From: Brevibacterium sp. CBA3109
GTDB taxonomy: Bacteria > Actinomycetota > Actinomycetes > Actinomycetales > Brevibacteriaceae
Direction: 5' to 3'
NCBI RefSeq assembly: GCF_040256645.1
Contig: NZ_CP158281.1
Location: 868,001-932,000 of the forward strand
DNA length: 64,000 nucleotides
Below, in pieces: positions 16,123-24,191 of the stretch. Both the position numbers and the translations under genes were made by a program. Each line of letters begins with the position of its first letter. Positions within the stretch are counted from its first letter, which is position 1. The notes beneath the pieces were generated by a model. The model had not been told where the DNA came from and did no database searches. It saw nothing but the letters and a program-made list of their open reading frames with translations.

Positions 16123-16788
16123 ATGAACGACGCCGATGCGCTCATCGCCGCCCAGATCCGGTCCGTCCTCGCCGCGGCAGAGACTGGTGGGGGAGTGGCC
16201 CCGATCGTCGAGGCCGGCGACCCGATCCTGCGCTCGGTGACTCGCCCCTTCGACGGGCAGGTCGATGACGCGGAACTGGCCCAACTCGCCGAGGTGATGC
16301 GGGCAACCATGCTCGCCGCGCCAGGGGTGGGACTCGCCGGACCGCAGGTGGGCATCGGTCTGTCGATGTTCGTGGCCGAAGACCCCGGCAGCCTCGACCC
16401 CGAGACTGCCGAGGTGCGGCAACGGAGACCGATGCCCCTGCGCGTCGTCCTCAACGCCGGCTACACTCCCGCCACCTCCGAGGACGTCGCCTTCTTCGAA
16501 GGCTGCCTGTCGATCCCCGGCTATCAGGCGGTCGTGGCCCGTCCCCGCGAAATCGAGTTGCAAGGCCAGAGCCTCGACGGCACGGCCATCGCCGAGGTGG
16601 TCTCCGGGTGGTCGGCACGCATCGTCGCGCATGAGACCGATCACCTCGAAGGCATCATGTTCCTCGATAAAGCGGAGATGCGGTCCCTGGCAACGAACAC
16701 CTCGGTCGCGCGGTTCTGGAGCCAACCCTCAACGCAGAAGGCTGCCGCCGAGCTCGGGTTCACCCTGCCCAGCGGCATGCTCATGTGA
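16123..16788 (+). CDS. def: Peptide deformylase
   Basis: A 221-residue metalloenzyme that removes the formyl group from nascent proteins. All three motifs are present: GVGLAGPQVG (motif 1), EGCLSIPGY (motif 2, metal-ligand Cys) and HETDHLEG (motif 3, HExxH). The N-terminal extension of about 30 residues is common in actinobacterial forms. A strong GGAGG ribosome binding site lies upstream of the ATG. The gene follows the CitE-like gene by 22 bases, so it may be in the same transcript although the functions differ. Confidence 0.95.
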   Translation: MNDADALIAAQIRSVLAAAETGGGVAPIVEAGDPILRSVTRPFDGQVDDAELAQLAEVMRATMLAAPGVGLAGPQVGIGLSMFVAEDPGSLDPETAEVRQRRPMPLRVVLNAGYTPATSEDVAFFEGCLSIPGYQAVVARPREIELQGQSLDGTAIAEVVSGWSARIVAHETDHLEGIMFLDKAEMRSLATNTSVARFWSQPSTQKAAAELGFTLPSGMLM

Positions 16789-16831
16789 ACTTGATCGGGA
16801 ATAACTCGGCCACATCATGGTTGTACGGAAT

Positions 16832-17362
16832 ATGAGTGAACTTCGTACCCTGACCCTGGGCGCTGGATGCTTCTGGTGCCTCGACGCCGTCTACCAGCGG
16901 ACCACTGGAGTCACCTCGGTGATCTCCGGATACACCGGCGGCCGTACCCCGAATCCGCACTACCGCGAAGTCTGCTCCGGCACCTCAGGTCACGCCGAGG
17001 CACTGCAGGTGACATTCGATCCGGAAATCGTCCCCGAAAGCGTCATCCTGGGCCTCTTCTTCACCGGACACGATCCCACGAGTCTCAATGCGCAGGGCTA
17101 CGACGTCGGCACCCAATACCGGTCGGCCATGTTCTACGCCGACGATGACGAGAAGGCCCGGTTCGGTGCCGCCATCATCGAGGCGCAGGAGATCTTCGAC
17201 CGCCCGATCGTCACGACCCTCGAACCCTTGGGTGTCTTCCATACCGCCGAGGCGGTCCACCAGGACTTCTACACCGAGAACCGCAACAACGGATACTGCC
17301 GTGTCATCATTGATCCGAAGCTGTCCCACGCACGGGAGGCGTTTGCGGATTGGGTGAGCTGA
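16832..17362 (+). CDS. msrA: Peptide methionine-S-sulfoxide reductase
   Basis: This enzyme repairs oxidised methionine in proteins. GAGCFWC carries the catalytic Cys13, followed by SGYTGGRTPNPHYREVC, HAEALQVTFDP and the C-terminal HQDFYTENRNNGYC with a possible resolving Cys. The ATG at 16832 (MSELRTLT) gives 176 residues, the usual length. An in-frame ATG five codons upstream (16817) is also possible. The nitroreductase gene starts directly at the next base after the stop. Confidence 0.93.
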   Translation: MSELRTLTLGAGCFWCLDAVYQRTTGVTSVISGYTGGRTPNPHYREVCSGTSGHAEALQVTFDPEIVPESVILGLFFTGHDPTSLNAQGYDVGTQYRSAMFYADDDEKARFGAAIIEAQEIFDRPIVTTLEPLGVFHTAEAVHQDFYTENRNNGYCRVIIDPKLSHAREAFADWVS

Positions 17363-18184
17363 ATGTCGAAACACAAGGACTCGTCTGAACATCGAGGCTC
17401 GAAGAAGCACAGCGGCGCGAAGAAGCCTAAGAAGGACGACGGTGCCTGCGAGGTGACGAAGGGTCGCGTGCGCTCCCACTTCCTCGACGGCGAGACCGGC
17501 CCCTGGGCGAAGAAGCTGGCCGCAGGTCCGACAACTGACGAGGCATCAGACCCCGATGAACAGACTCTGCGCCCCGCGCACCGACAGGGCCCGGACTATT
17601 CTGTGCCGAGCTCCATCGACATCGTGGCCGACCCCGTGCTGCACGCGATCTCCACCCGACGATCGATCTCCAAACTCGACCCGGAGACGCCCAACGACTC
17701 TGACCTGCGTGAACTCATCCACGCGGTCTCCTCGGTCGCCGATCACAAGGGGCTCAAGCCCTGGCGGTTCATCATCATCCGTGGTGACGACCGGATCCGC
17801 CTCGGCAAAGCACTCGACGACGCAGGAGAAGTGCACCGGAAGGCCGGTGAGATCAACGCGAAGCCGCTGCGGGCAGAACTTCTCCTGGCACTCGTGGCCT
17901 CACCTCAGGACAACCCCAAAGTCCCCGAATGGGAACAGCACGCCACCGCGGCCGGCGCCGGTCACCTGCTCGAACTCGCTCTGTGGCAGGCAGGTTGGGG
18001 TGTCATGTGGCGCAGCGGAAACCTCACCAACGCACCCGCCGTGCGCAGACTCCACCGACTCAAGGACAAGGAACTGCTCATGGGCTGGCTCTACATCGGG
18101 GCGGTCCCCGAACGCTACCGACAGCGCCTGGCCCACAGCACCCGACCGCTGCCGGACCCTGACCAGTTTCTCGATACCCTGTGA
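17363..18184 (+). CDS. Nitroreductase family protein with a charged N-terminal extension
   Basis: A 273-residue protein. The first ~60 residues are rich in Lys, Glu and Ser (MSKHKDSSEHRGSKKHSGAK) and are not part of the fold. The FMN-binding nitroreductase domain begins near residue 80 with LHAISTRRSISKLDPETP and continues with HKGLKPWRFIIIRGD and the C-terminal LLMGWLYIGAVPE. Members reduce nitro-aromatics, quinones or flavins using NAD(P)H. The ATG touches the msrA stop, and the stop overlaps the MFS start as GTGA, so msrA, this gene and the MFS gene form one operon. Confidence 0.87.
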   Translation: MSKHKDSSEHRGSKKHSGAKKPKKDDGACEVTKGRVRSHFLDGETGPWAKKLAAGPTTDEASDPDEQTLRPAHRQGPDYSVPSSIDIVADPVLHAISTRRSISKLDPETPNDSDLRELIHAVSSVADHKGLKPWRFIIIRGDDRIRLGKALDDAGEVHRKAGEINAKPLRAELLLALVASPQDNPKVPEWEQHATAAGAGHLLELALWQAGWGVMWRSGNLTNAPAVRRLHRLKDKELLMGWLYIGAVPERYRQRLAHSTRPLPDPDQFLDTL

Positions 18185-19521
18185 CCGGCGACTCGACGAA
18201 TGATGACGTGACGAACAACGACGACGTGACGAACAAAGACGACGAGCAGACAGAGTCGAACGTTGCCTCGCGCCGACTGCCCAAGGAGATCTACGTCCTT
18301 GTCGCGGCCGCCTTCATCGTGGCGTTGGGTTACGGCATCATCGCCCCCGTGCTTCCGCAGTTCGCGGCGAGCTTCAACTTCGGAGTCACCGCCGCCACGA
18401 TCGTCGTCTCATCCTTCGCTTTCTTCCGGTTCGTGTTCTCGCCCTCCTCTGGCCGCCTCGTCGACGCCTTCGGTGAACGGCGCATCTACATCACCGGCCT
18501 CCTCATCGTCGCCGTCTCCACCGCGGCCGTCGCCTTCGCACAGAGCTACTGGCAGCTGCTGGTCTTCCGTGGGCTGGGCGGCATCGGCTCGACGATGTTC
18601 AGTGTCTCCGCGATGGCGCTGATCATCAGATTGGCTCCGATCGATGCCAGGGCCAAGGCCTCGAGCACCTATGCCACTGCCTTCCTCGTCGGCAATATCG
18701 CCGGCCCCGTCCTCGGCGGTGCGATGGCCGGATGGGGAATGCGCATCCCGTTCATCATCTACGCCGTCGGCCTCCTCATTGCGGCCATCGTCGTCCGTAT
18801 TTTCCTCGCCTCCACTGCGGAGGCCGGGTCCTCGACGAAACTGGGGCGCGCTCGCCTCGATGCGGCCAAGGACGATCCCGAGCAGGAGGTCATGACCTTC
18901 CGGCAGGCGTGGCAGGACTCGGCCTACCGCAGTGCACTGTTCTCGGCGTTCGTCCAGGGCTGGTCGGCGATGGGTATCCGTGTGGCCATCTACCCGCTCT
19001 TCGCTATCCAGGCGCTCAAGGCCGACACCGCCGTGGCCGGGTTGGCGCTGACGATGTTCGCGATAGGCAATGCTTCAGCTGTCACCGTCGTCGGCAGGTA
19101 TGCGGACACCTACGGGCGCAAGCCCTTCATCCAATGGGGACTGCTGATCCTCGGCTTGACCACCGCTGCACTGGCCTTCACAGACGCGATCTGGGTGTTC
19201 TTCGTATTCTCCATCGTCGCCGGCGTCGGCTCCGGACTCGCGAACCCGGCCCAGCAGGCAACCGTGGCCGACGTCATCGGGCGTGATCGCAAGGGCGGCC
19301 GCGTGCTCTCGAGATACCAGATGGCCCTCGACGGCGGCGCCATCGTCGGTCCCATCATCGCCGGTGCCATCGTCGATCGCTTCGACTATTCGTGGGCATT
19401 CCTGCTCACCGGGCTCCTCGGCGTCGTAGCTGCCGCTTTCTGGTTCACCGGCCGTGAGACCAAACCCCGCGTGGTGCGCACAGCCGAGCGGGATGAGCGG
19501 ATCGAGGGCGATCTGAACTGA
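18181..19521 (+). CDS. MFS transporter (drug:H+ antiporter type)
   Basis: A 446-residue major facilitator. After about 35 hydrophilic residues come 12 predicted membrane helices. The loop 2-3 motif is SGRLVDAFGERRIYITGLL. The loop 8-9 equivalent is GRYADTYGRKPFIQWGLL, the half-repeat of the same D-x-x-G-R-R/K motif. The GPVLGG segment after helix 5 is the antiporter motif C region, which favours export. The GTG start overlaps the nitroreductase stop. The substrate is unknown. Confidence 0.9.
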   Translation: MTGDSTNDDVTNNDDVTNKDDEQTESNVASRRLPKEIYVLVAAAFIVALGYGIIAPVLPQFAASFNFGVTAATIVVSSFAFFRFVFSPSSGRLVDAFGERRIYITGLLIVAVSTAAVAFAQSYWQLLVFRGLGGIGSTMFSVSAMALIIRLAPIDARAKASSTYATAFLVGNIAGPVLGGAMAGWGMRIPFIIYAVGLLIAAIVVRIFLASTAEAGSSTKLGRARLDAAKDDPEQEVMTFRQAWQDSAYRSALFSAFVQGWSAMGIRVAIYPLFAIQALKADTAVAGLALTMFAIGNASAVTVVGRYADTYGRKPFIQWGLLILGLTTAALAFTDAIWVFFVFSIVAGVGSGLANPAQQATVADVIGRDRKGGRVLSRYQMALDGGAIVGPIIAGAIVDRFDYSWAFLLTGLLGVVAAAFWFTGRETKPRVVRTAERDERIEGDLN

Positions 19522-19587
19522 GCTCGGCCAGGGAGTATGCGCTCAGGGTCCACTCACGTGTTTTGGATAGTGTGAATCGCTAGTATT

Positions 19588-19602
19588 GATGTAAACAACA
19601 TC
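19588..19602. promoter_or_regulatory. Possible operator upstream of the RND pump
   Basis: GATGT-AAACA-ACATC is a 15-base inverted repeat, extended by partial matches on both sides, lying 50 bases before the pump start. Short palindromes of this kind are common TetR-type operators. No regulator gene is adjacent. Confidence 0.3.
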
Positions 19603-19653
19603 ATTTCCTTGCAGACGATCTCTGCGCACATGCATCGACAAGAGAGTCACCAC

Positions 19654-22600
19654 GTGAGTTTTCTGACCCGTTTGAGCCTGAGGAATCGCGCACTCATTGC
19701 GCTCATCTCCGTCGTCGCCATCATCTTCGGCATCATCGGAGCGGGAGCTCTCAAACAGGAGCTGTTCCCCTCACTGGACAACCCGCAGGCCACGGTCACC
19801 GCCTCATACGAAGGTGCGACGCCCGAGGCCGTGGAACAGGAGGTCACCGACCCCCTCGAAGGTGTGCTGACGGCTCTGCCCGAGGTCGAGGACATGACCT
19901 CGACCTCCTCGGCGGGCAGCTCCTCGATCACAGTGAGCACGAAGTACGGCGAAGACTCCGACGATGTGGTCAAGGCCCTCCAGCGGGCAGTCTCACAGGT
20001 CCAGGCCCGGTTGCCCGACGGGGTCGAACCCACCGTGAACACGGCTGGAACCGATGACATCCCCGTCCTCGCACTGTCCGTAACCTCGGACGCAGACGAG
20101 GACAAACTCGCCGCCAACCTTGATGACATCGCCGAACCCGAACTGAAGAAGATCGACGGCGTCTCACAGGTCCTGATCTCCGGTGCGAAGACCAAACAGG
20201 TCGAGGTCACCATCCGCCGCGATGACCTCGAGGATGAGGGCGCCAACCTCGACGAGATCGCCGGCATCCTCCAGGCCAATGGAATCCCCACCTCGGCGGG
20301 CGAACTGAAGAGCGACGAGGGCACGGCACCGGTCGAGGTCGGCACCCGCATCCGCTCCGTGGATGCCATCCAGGACCTTGTCATCAGCGGCAAGGACGAC
20401 CCGGTCAAGCTCTCCGACGTCGCCGACGTCACGATCGCGAACCAACCCGTCGAGTCGATCTCGCGCACCAACGGACAGCCTTCACTGTCGGTGTCGATCA
20501 TGAAGGAATCCGACGCCAACACCGTTGACGTCTCCGATGCTGTTGCCGAAAAGCTGCCCGATCTTGAGAAGTCGATGGGGGACAACACGGAGTTCGTCTC
20601 CGCGTTCGATCAGGCACCATTCATCGAACAGTCGATCCACGATCTGCTCGTCGAGGGCGGCCTGGGACTGTTCTTCGCGGTCCTCGTCATCCTCGTGTTC
20701 CTGCTCTCGGTGCGTGCCACGATCATCACGGCGATCTCTATTCCGCTCTCGCTGCTCATCGCCTTGGTCGGGCTGTGGATGGGCGGTGAGACCCTGAACA
20801 TGCTGACACTGGGAGCACTGACGATCTCCATCGGCCGCGTCGTCGACGACTCGATCGTCGTCATCGAGGCGATCCGACGACGGCACGCCTCGGGTGGTGA
20901 GAAGTTTGCGAACATCCTCGCCGCCGTCTCCGAAGTCTCTGGGGCCATCACCGCCTCGACACTGTCGACCGTCGCCGTGTTCCTGCCGCTGGCCTTCGTC
21001 TCCGGCCAGACCGGAGAGATGTTCCGACCCTTCGCCCTGACAGCCACCATCGCCCTGCTCTCGAGCCTGTTCGTGGCGCTGACGATCGTGCCCGTCCTCG
21101 CTTACTGGTTCCTGCGGCAGCGTGAGGCGAAGGTCAAACTCACCCGCGAGGAGAAGGCGGAGATCCGCCGGAACCGCAAGGGAATGCTCTCCGAATGGAG
21201 GAGTGAGAGCAAGGCCGCGAAGAAGGCGTCCAAGAAGCAGAATATCCTCACCGCCGGACGCCATGACGAGCCCGGCACCGAGTCCAGGACTGCAGGTGCT
21301 GGGTCTGTGCGCACCAGAAGCGATGCCACCACCTCGACAGCGCCGCGCTATGACTCCAGCGCGGAGGAGACCGGTGAGGTCGATGAGCTTGCCGGCATGC
21401 ATTCGCCGGTGACACGGCTGCAGAAGACCTATATGCCGCTCATCTCGTTCTCCACCAAGCACCCGGTCGTGATGATCCTGGTCGCCGTCCTCGTCCTCGG
21501 CGGCACCGGAGCGATGATTCCGCAGCTGAAGACCGAACTCTTCGGCGACACCGGCCAGGACAGCCTGCAGATCTCGCAGACCTTCGACCCTGGCACCGAC
21601 CTCGATGAAGCCTCGAAGCAGGCAGAACCGGTCGAGAAGATCCTCAAGGACAACAGCGACGTCGAGTCCTATCAGCTCTCCGTGGGCGGAACCACATTCG
21701 GATTCACGAACGATTCGTCGATCACAGGCACCTACATCGTCACCTCGAAGTCGGGGATCTCGGCGCAGTCGATCTCCGATGAGCTGCAGAAGGACTTCGA
21801 CGGGCTCAAGGACGTCGGCCAGGTCGAGGTGCAGAGCCAGAGTTCGATGCCCGGTGCCCAGACCATCGACGTCACGCTGTCGGGATCCGACACCAAAGAA
21901 CTCGACGACGCTACGAAGGCCGTCACGGACAAGCTCGAGGGCGTCTCCGGCACCCAGTCGGTGACCAGTGACATCGAAGCGGTCCAGCCCGTCATCGAGG
22001 TCAAGGTCGATCACAAGAAGGCCGCGGAGGAGAACCTGACGGAAGCAACCATCGGCCAATACGTCCAGCGGGCGATGCACGGCCAGAACATCGGTGAGGT
22101 CGTCATCGACAACGTGTCGCATTCGGTGCTCCTCTTCGACCGCAACGCCGACACGGTCGACGAACTGCGCGACCTCAAGATCCCCGGCAAGCCGAAGGAG
22201 ATCGCTCCAGCCGGTCCCGCTGCTGGTGCTGCAGACGGCGGAGCTGGTGCTGCAGGAGGAGCCGGAGGTGACGCCGGCGCGGCCGGGGCCATGGCCGGCG
22301 CTCCAGCGCCGACGTCTGAGCCCCGGTTCATCGATCTCAGTGACGTCGCCGAGGTGAAAGAGGTCAAGACCGCACCGACGATCCGGCACACCGATTCTCA
22401 GCGTTCGACCACGGTGTCGGTGACCCCCGCCGGTGACGACTTGGGAACCGTGTCCGCGGATGTGCAGTCAGCGCTGGACGAGGTCGACGTTCCCGACTCG
22501 GTGAGCGTCGACACCGGTGGTGCCACGCAGGAGCAGAACGACGCGTTCTCCCAGCTGGGCTTGGCCATGCTGGCCGCGATCCTCATCGTGTTCGTCATCA

Positions 22601-23274
22601 TGGTCGCCACGTTCAAGTCGCTGCTGCAGCCATTGATCCTGCTGGTCTCGATCCCGTTCGCAGCCACCGGATCCATCGGGCTGTCACTGCTGACCGACAC
22701 TCCGCTGGGCCTGACGTCGATGATCGGTCTGCTCATGCTCATCGGCATCGTTGTCACCAACGCGATCGTGCTCATCGACCTGATCAACCGTTTCAGAACT
22801 CGAGGCGTCGATCTGCGCGCGGCGATCGTCCATGGCGCCAGGCTGCGTTATCGTCCGATCCTCATGACCGCGGCAGCGACGATCTTCGCGCTCGTGCCGA
22901 TGGCGCTGGGCCTGACCGGCGGGGGTGTGTTCATCTCGAAGCCGCTGGCGATCGTCGTCATCGGCGGTCTCGTCAGCTCGACCCTGCTCACGCTCATCCT
23001 CGTGCCTGTCCTCTACCTCGTGCTCGAAGGGGCGAAGGAACGTCGGGCCGAGAAGAAGTACGTGAAGAACATGGCGCGTGGCCAGGTCCTCGACGTCGCC
23101 GAGGCGAGAGCCGAGCAACGTCCGGATGCGCCGGACCGCGCCCGCTCCGGCAAGCGGTCGGGCACCACCGCCGAGGCGGGGTCAGTGGCCACAGTCGAAC
23201 GCGAGGAGCCGAGCCCGCCGGCTTCGGGCACTGCGGTTGAGCGCCCTGACACAGGTGAGGAACCGAAGCACTGA
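19654..23274 (+). CDS. RND efflux transporter, AcrB/HAE1-like
   Basis: About 1206 residues. The order is one N-terminal helix (RNRALIALISVVAIIFGIIG), a porter domain beginning FPSLDNPQATVTASYEGATP, then helices 2-6 with the proton-relay segment ISIGRVVDDSIVVIEAI in helix 4. A long hydrophilic linker (residues ~490-600), a second porter domain and helices 7-12 follow. A Gly/Ala-rich low-complexity insert lies near residues 855-890. The C-terminal tail is charged and cytoplasmic. Gram-positive members lack an outer-membrane channel and export lipophilic compounds. The GTG at 19654 (VSFLTRLSLRNR) follows AAGAGAG. A TTG 15 codons earlier is less likely. Confidence 0.9.
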   Translation: MSFLTRLSLRNRALIALISVVAIIFGIIGAGALKQELFPSLDNPQATVTASYEGATPEAVEQEVTDPLEGVLTALPEVEDMTSTSSAGSSSITVSTKYGEDSDDVVKALQRAVSQVQARLPDGVEPTVNTAGTDDIPVLALSVTSDADEDKLAANLDDIAEPELKKIDGVSQVLISGAKTKQVEVTIRRDDLEDEGANLDEIAGILQANGIPTSAGELKSDEGTAPVEVGTRIRSVDAIQDLVISGKDDPVKLSDVADVTIANQPVESISRTNGQPSLSVSIMKESDANTVDVSDAVAEKLPDLEKSMGDNTEFVSAFDQAPFIEQSIHDLLVEGGLGLFFAVLVILVFLLSVRATIITAISIPLSLLIALVGLWMGGETLNMLTLGALTISIGRVVDDSIVVIEAIRRRHASGGEKFANILAAVSEVSGAITASTLSTVAVFLPLAFVSGQTGEMFRPFALTATIALLSSLFVALTIVPVLAYWFLRQREAKVKLTREEKAEIRRNRKGMLSEWRSESKAAKKASKKQNILTAGRHDEPGTESRTAGAGSVRTRSDATTSTAPRYDSSAEETGEVDELAGMHSPVTRLQKTYMPLISFSTKHPVVMILVAVLVLGGTGAMIPQLKTELFGDTGQDSLQISQTFDPGTDLDEASKQAEPVEKILKDNSDVESYQLSVGGTTFGFTNDSSITGTYIVTSKSGISAQSISDELQKDFDGLKDVGQVEVQSQSSMPGAQTIDVTLSGSDTKELDDATKAVTDKLEGVSGTQSVTSDIEAVQPVIEVKVDHKKAAEENLTEATIGQYVQRAMHGQNIGEVVIDNVSHSVLLFDRNADTVDELRDLKIPGKPKEIAPAGPAAGAADGGAGAAGGAGGDAGAAGAMAGAPAPTSEPRFIDLSDVAEVKEVKTAPTIRHTDSQRSTTVSVTPAGDDLGTVSADVQSALDEVDVPDSVSVDTGGATQEQNDAFSQLGLAMLAAILIVFVIMVATFKSLLQPLILLVSIPFAATGSIGLSLLTDTPLGLTSMIGLLMLIGIVVTNAIVLIDLINRFRTRGVDLRAAIVHGARLRYRPILMTAAATIFALVPMALGLTGGGVFISKPLAIVVIGGLVSSTLLTLILVPVLYLVLEGAKERRAEKKYVKNMARGQVLDVAEARAEQRPDAPDRARSGKRSGTTAEAGSVATVEREEPSPPASGTAVERPDTGEEPKH

Positions 23275-23299
23275 TGCCTCGCCCACTACAGTGGGATCC

Positions 23300-24061
23300 A
23301 TGAGAGACGAGCTCGAACCACAGGAGAAGAAACGCCTGTGGTTCGAGCTCGGTCTCGTTGCCGCACTCTCGCTGGGCCAATCCGCTGTCTATGCGATTGT
23401 GCGCTTGGCCGACATCACCTCCCGCGGTCCGATCAGCGAAGCCCAGGCGAAGCTCAACACCTCGATGTCGCCGCGGCCCGGGTTCGACCTCGTCTACCAG
23501 ATCCTCGATATCGGTTTCACCCTTGTGCCCGTGCTCCTGGCCCTCTACCTGCTCACTCGCGACACCGATGCCCCGCCCCTGAGCACACGGCTGGGCGTGA
23601 ACGGTCAGAGCGGGAAAGACTTCGGTCGTGGAACGCTGATCTTCACCATCATCGGCATCGGCACTCTGGCCGTCTACGCGGGCGGCAGGGCCCTGGGGAT
23701 CACGGCCGAGATCCAGCCTGCCAACCTCGGCGATCATTGGTGGGCCGTTCCCGTGCTCATCCTGGCGGCAGCGAAGAACGGCATCGTCGAAGAGGTCATC
23801 ATCTTCGGCTTCGGGGCCGAACGGCTCCAGCGTCTGGGCTACGGGATGTGGCCGATCATCATCAGCCTGGCGGTCTTTCGTGCCAGCTACCACCTGTACC
23901 AGGGCATCGGGCCGTTCATCGGAAACGTTGCCATGGGCATCATCTTCGGATGGTACTTCATGCGCAGGGGCAGACTGATGCCGTTGGTGTGGGCGCACTT
24001 CATCATCGATGCCGTGGGCTTCCTGGCACCGGGAATCCTCGCCCTCGTCGACATCGGCTGA
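23300..24061 (+). CDS. CPBP family intramembrane metalloprotease
   Basis: A 253-residue membrane protein with about 7-8 hydrophobic helices. The CPBP/CAAX protease motifs are present: NGIVEEVIIFGFG (the EE pair), FRASYHLYQG (the F-R/x-x-x-H motif) and WAHFIIDAVGF (the final H). They place the active site in the membrane. The role may be processing of peptides or self-immunity, but it is not proven. The start at 23300 puts the first helix after a short charged segment. It follows the pump gene by 25 bases and may share its transcript. Confidence 0.88.
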   Translation: MRDELEPQEKKRLWFELGLVAALSLGQSAVYAIVRLADITSRGPISEAQAKLNTSMSPRPGFDLVYQILDIGFTLVPVLLALYLLTRDTDAPPLSTRLGVNGQSGKDFGRGTLIFTIIGIGTLAVYAGGRALGITAEIQPANLGDHWWAVPVLILAAAKNGIVEEVIIFGFGAERLQRLGYGMWPIIISLAVFRASYHLYQGIGPFIGNVAMGIIFGWYFMRRGRLMPLVWAHFIIDAVGFLAPGILALVDIG

Positions 24062-24191
24062 ACTGGTTCACGCGCAGTTCATGCACCGGTGGTTCTGGGT
24101 CCAACTGCTCCTGACAGTCTCGATCTGGTGAGCCCGACTCCGCTTCGCGAGGTAGGGCCGACAGACCCGATCCGAGGAGACAACCGAACCG

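Noticed and set aside
20482..22389. 635-codon minus-strand frame opposite the RND pump
   Set aside because: Also an antisense shadow, with Asp/Arg/Gly-rich nonsense sequence.
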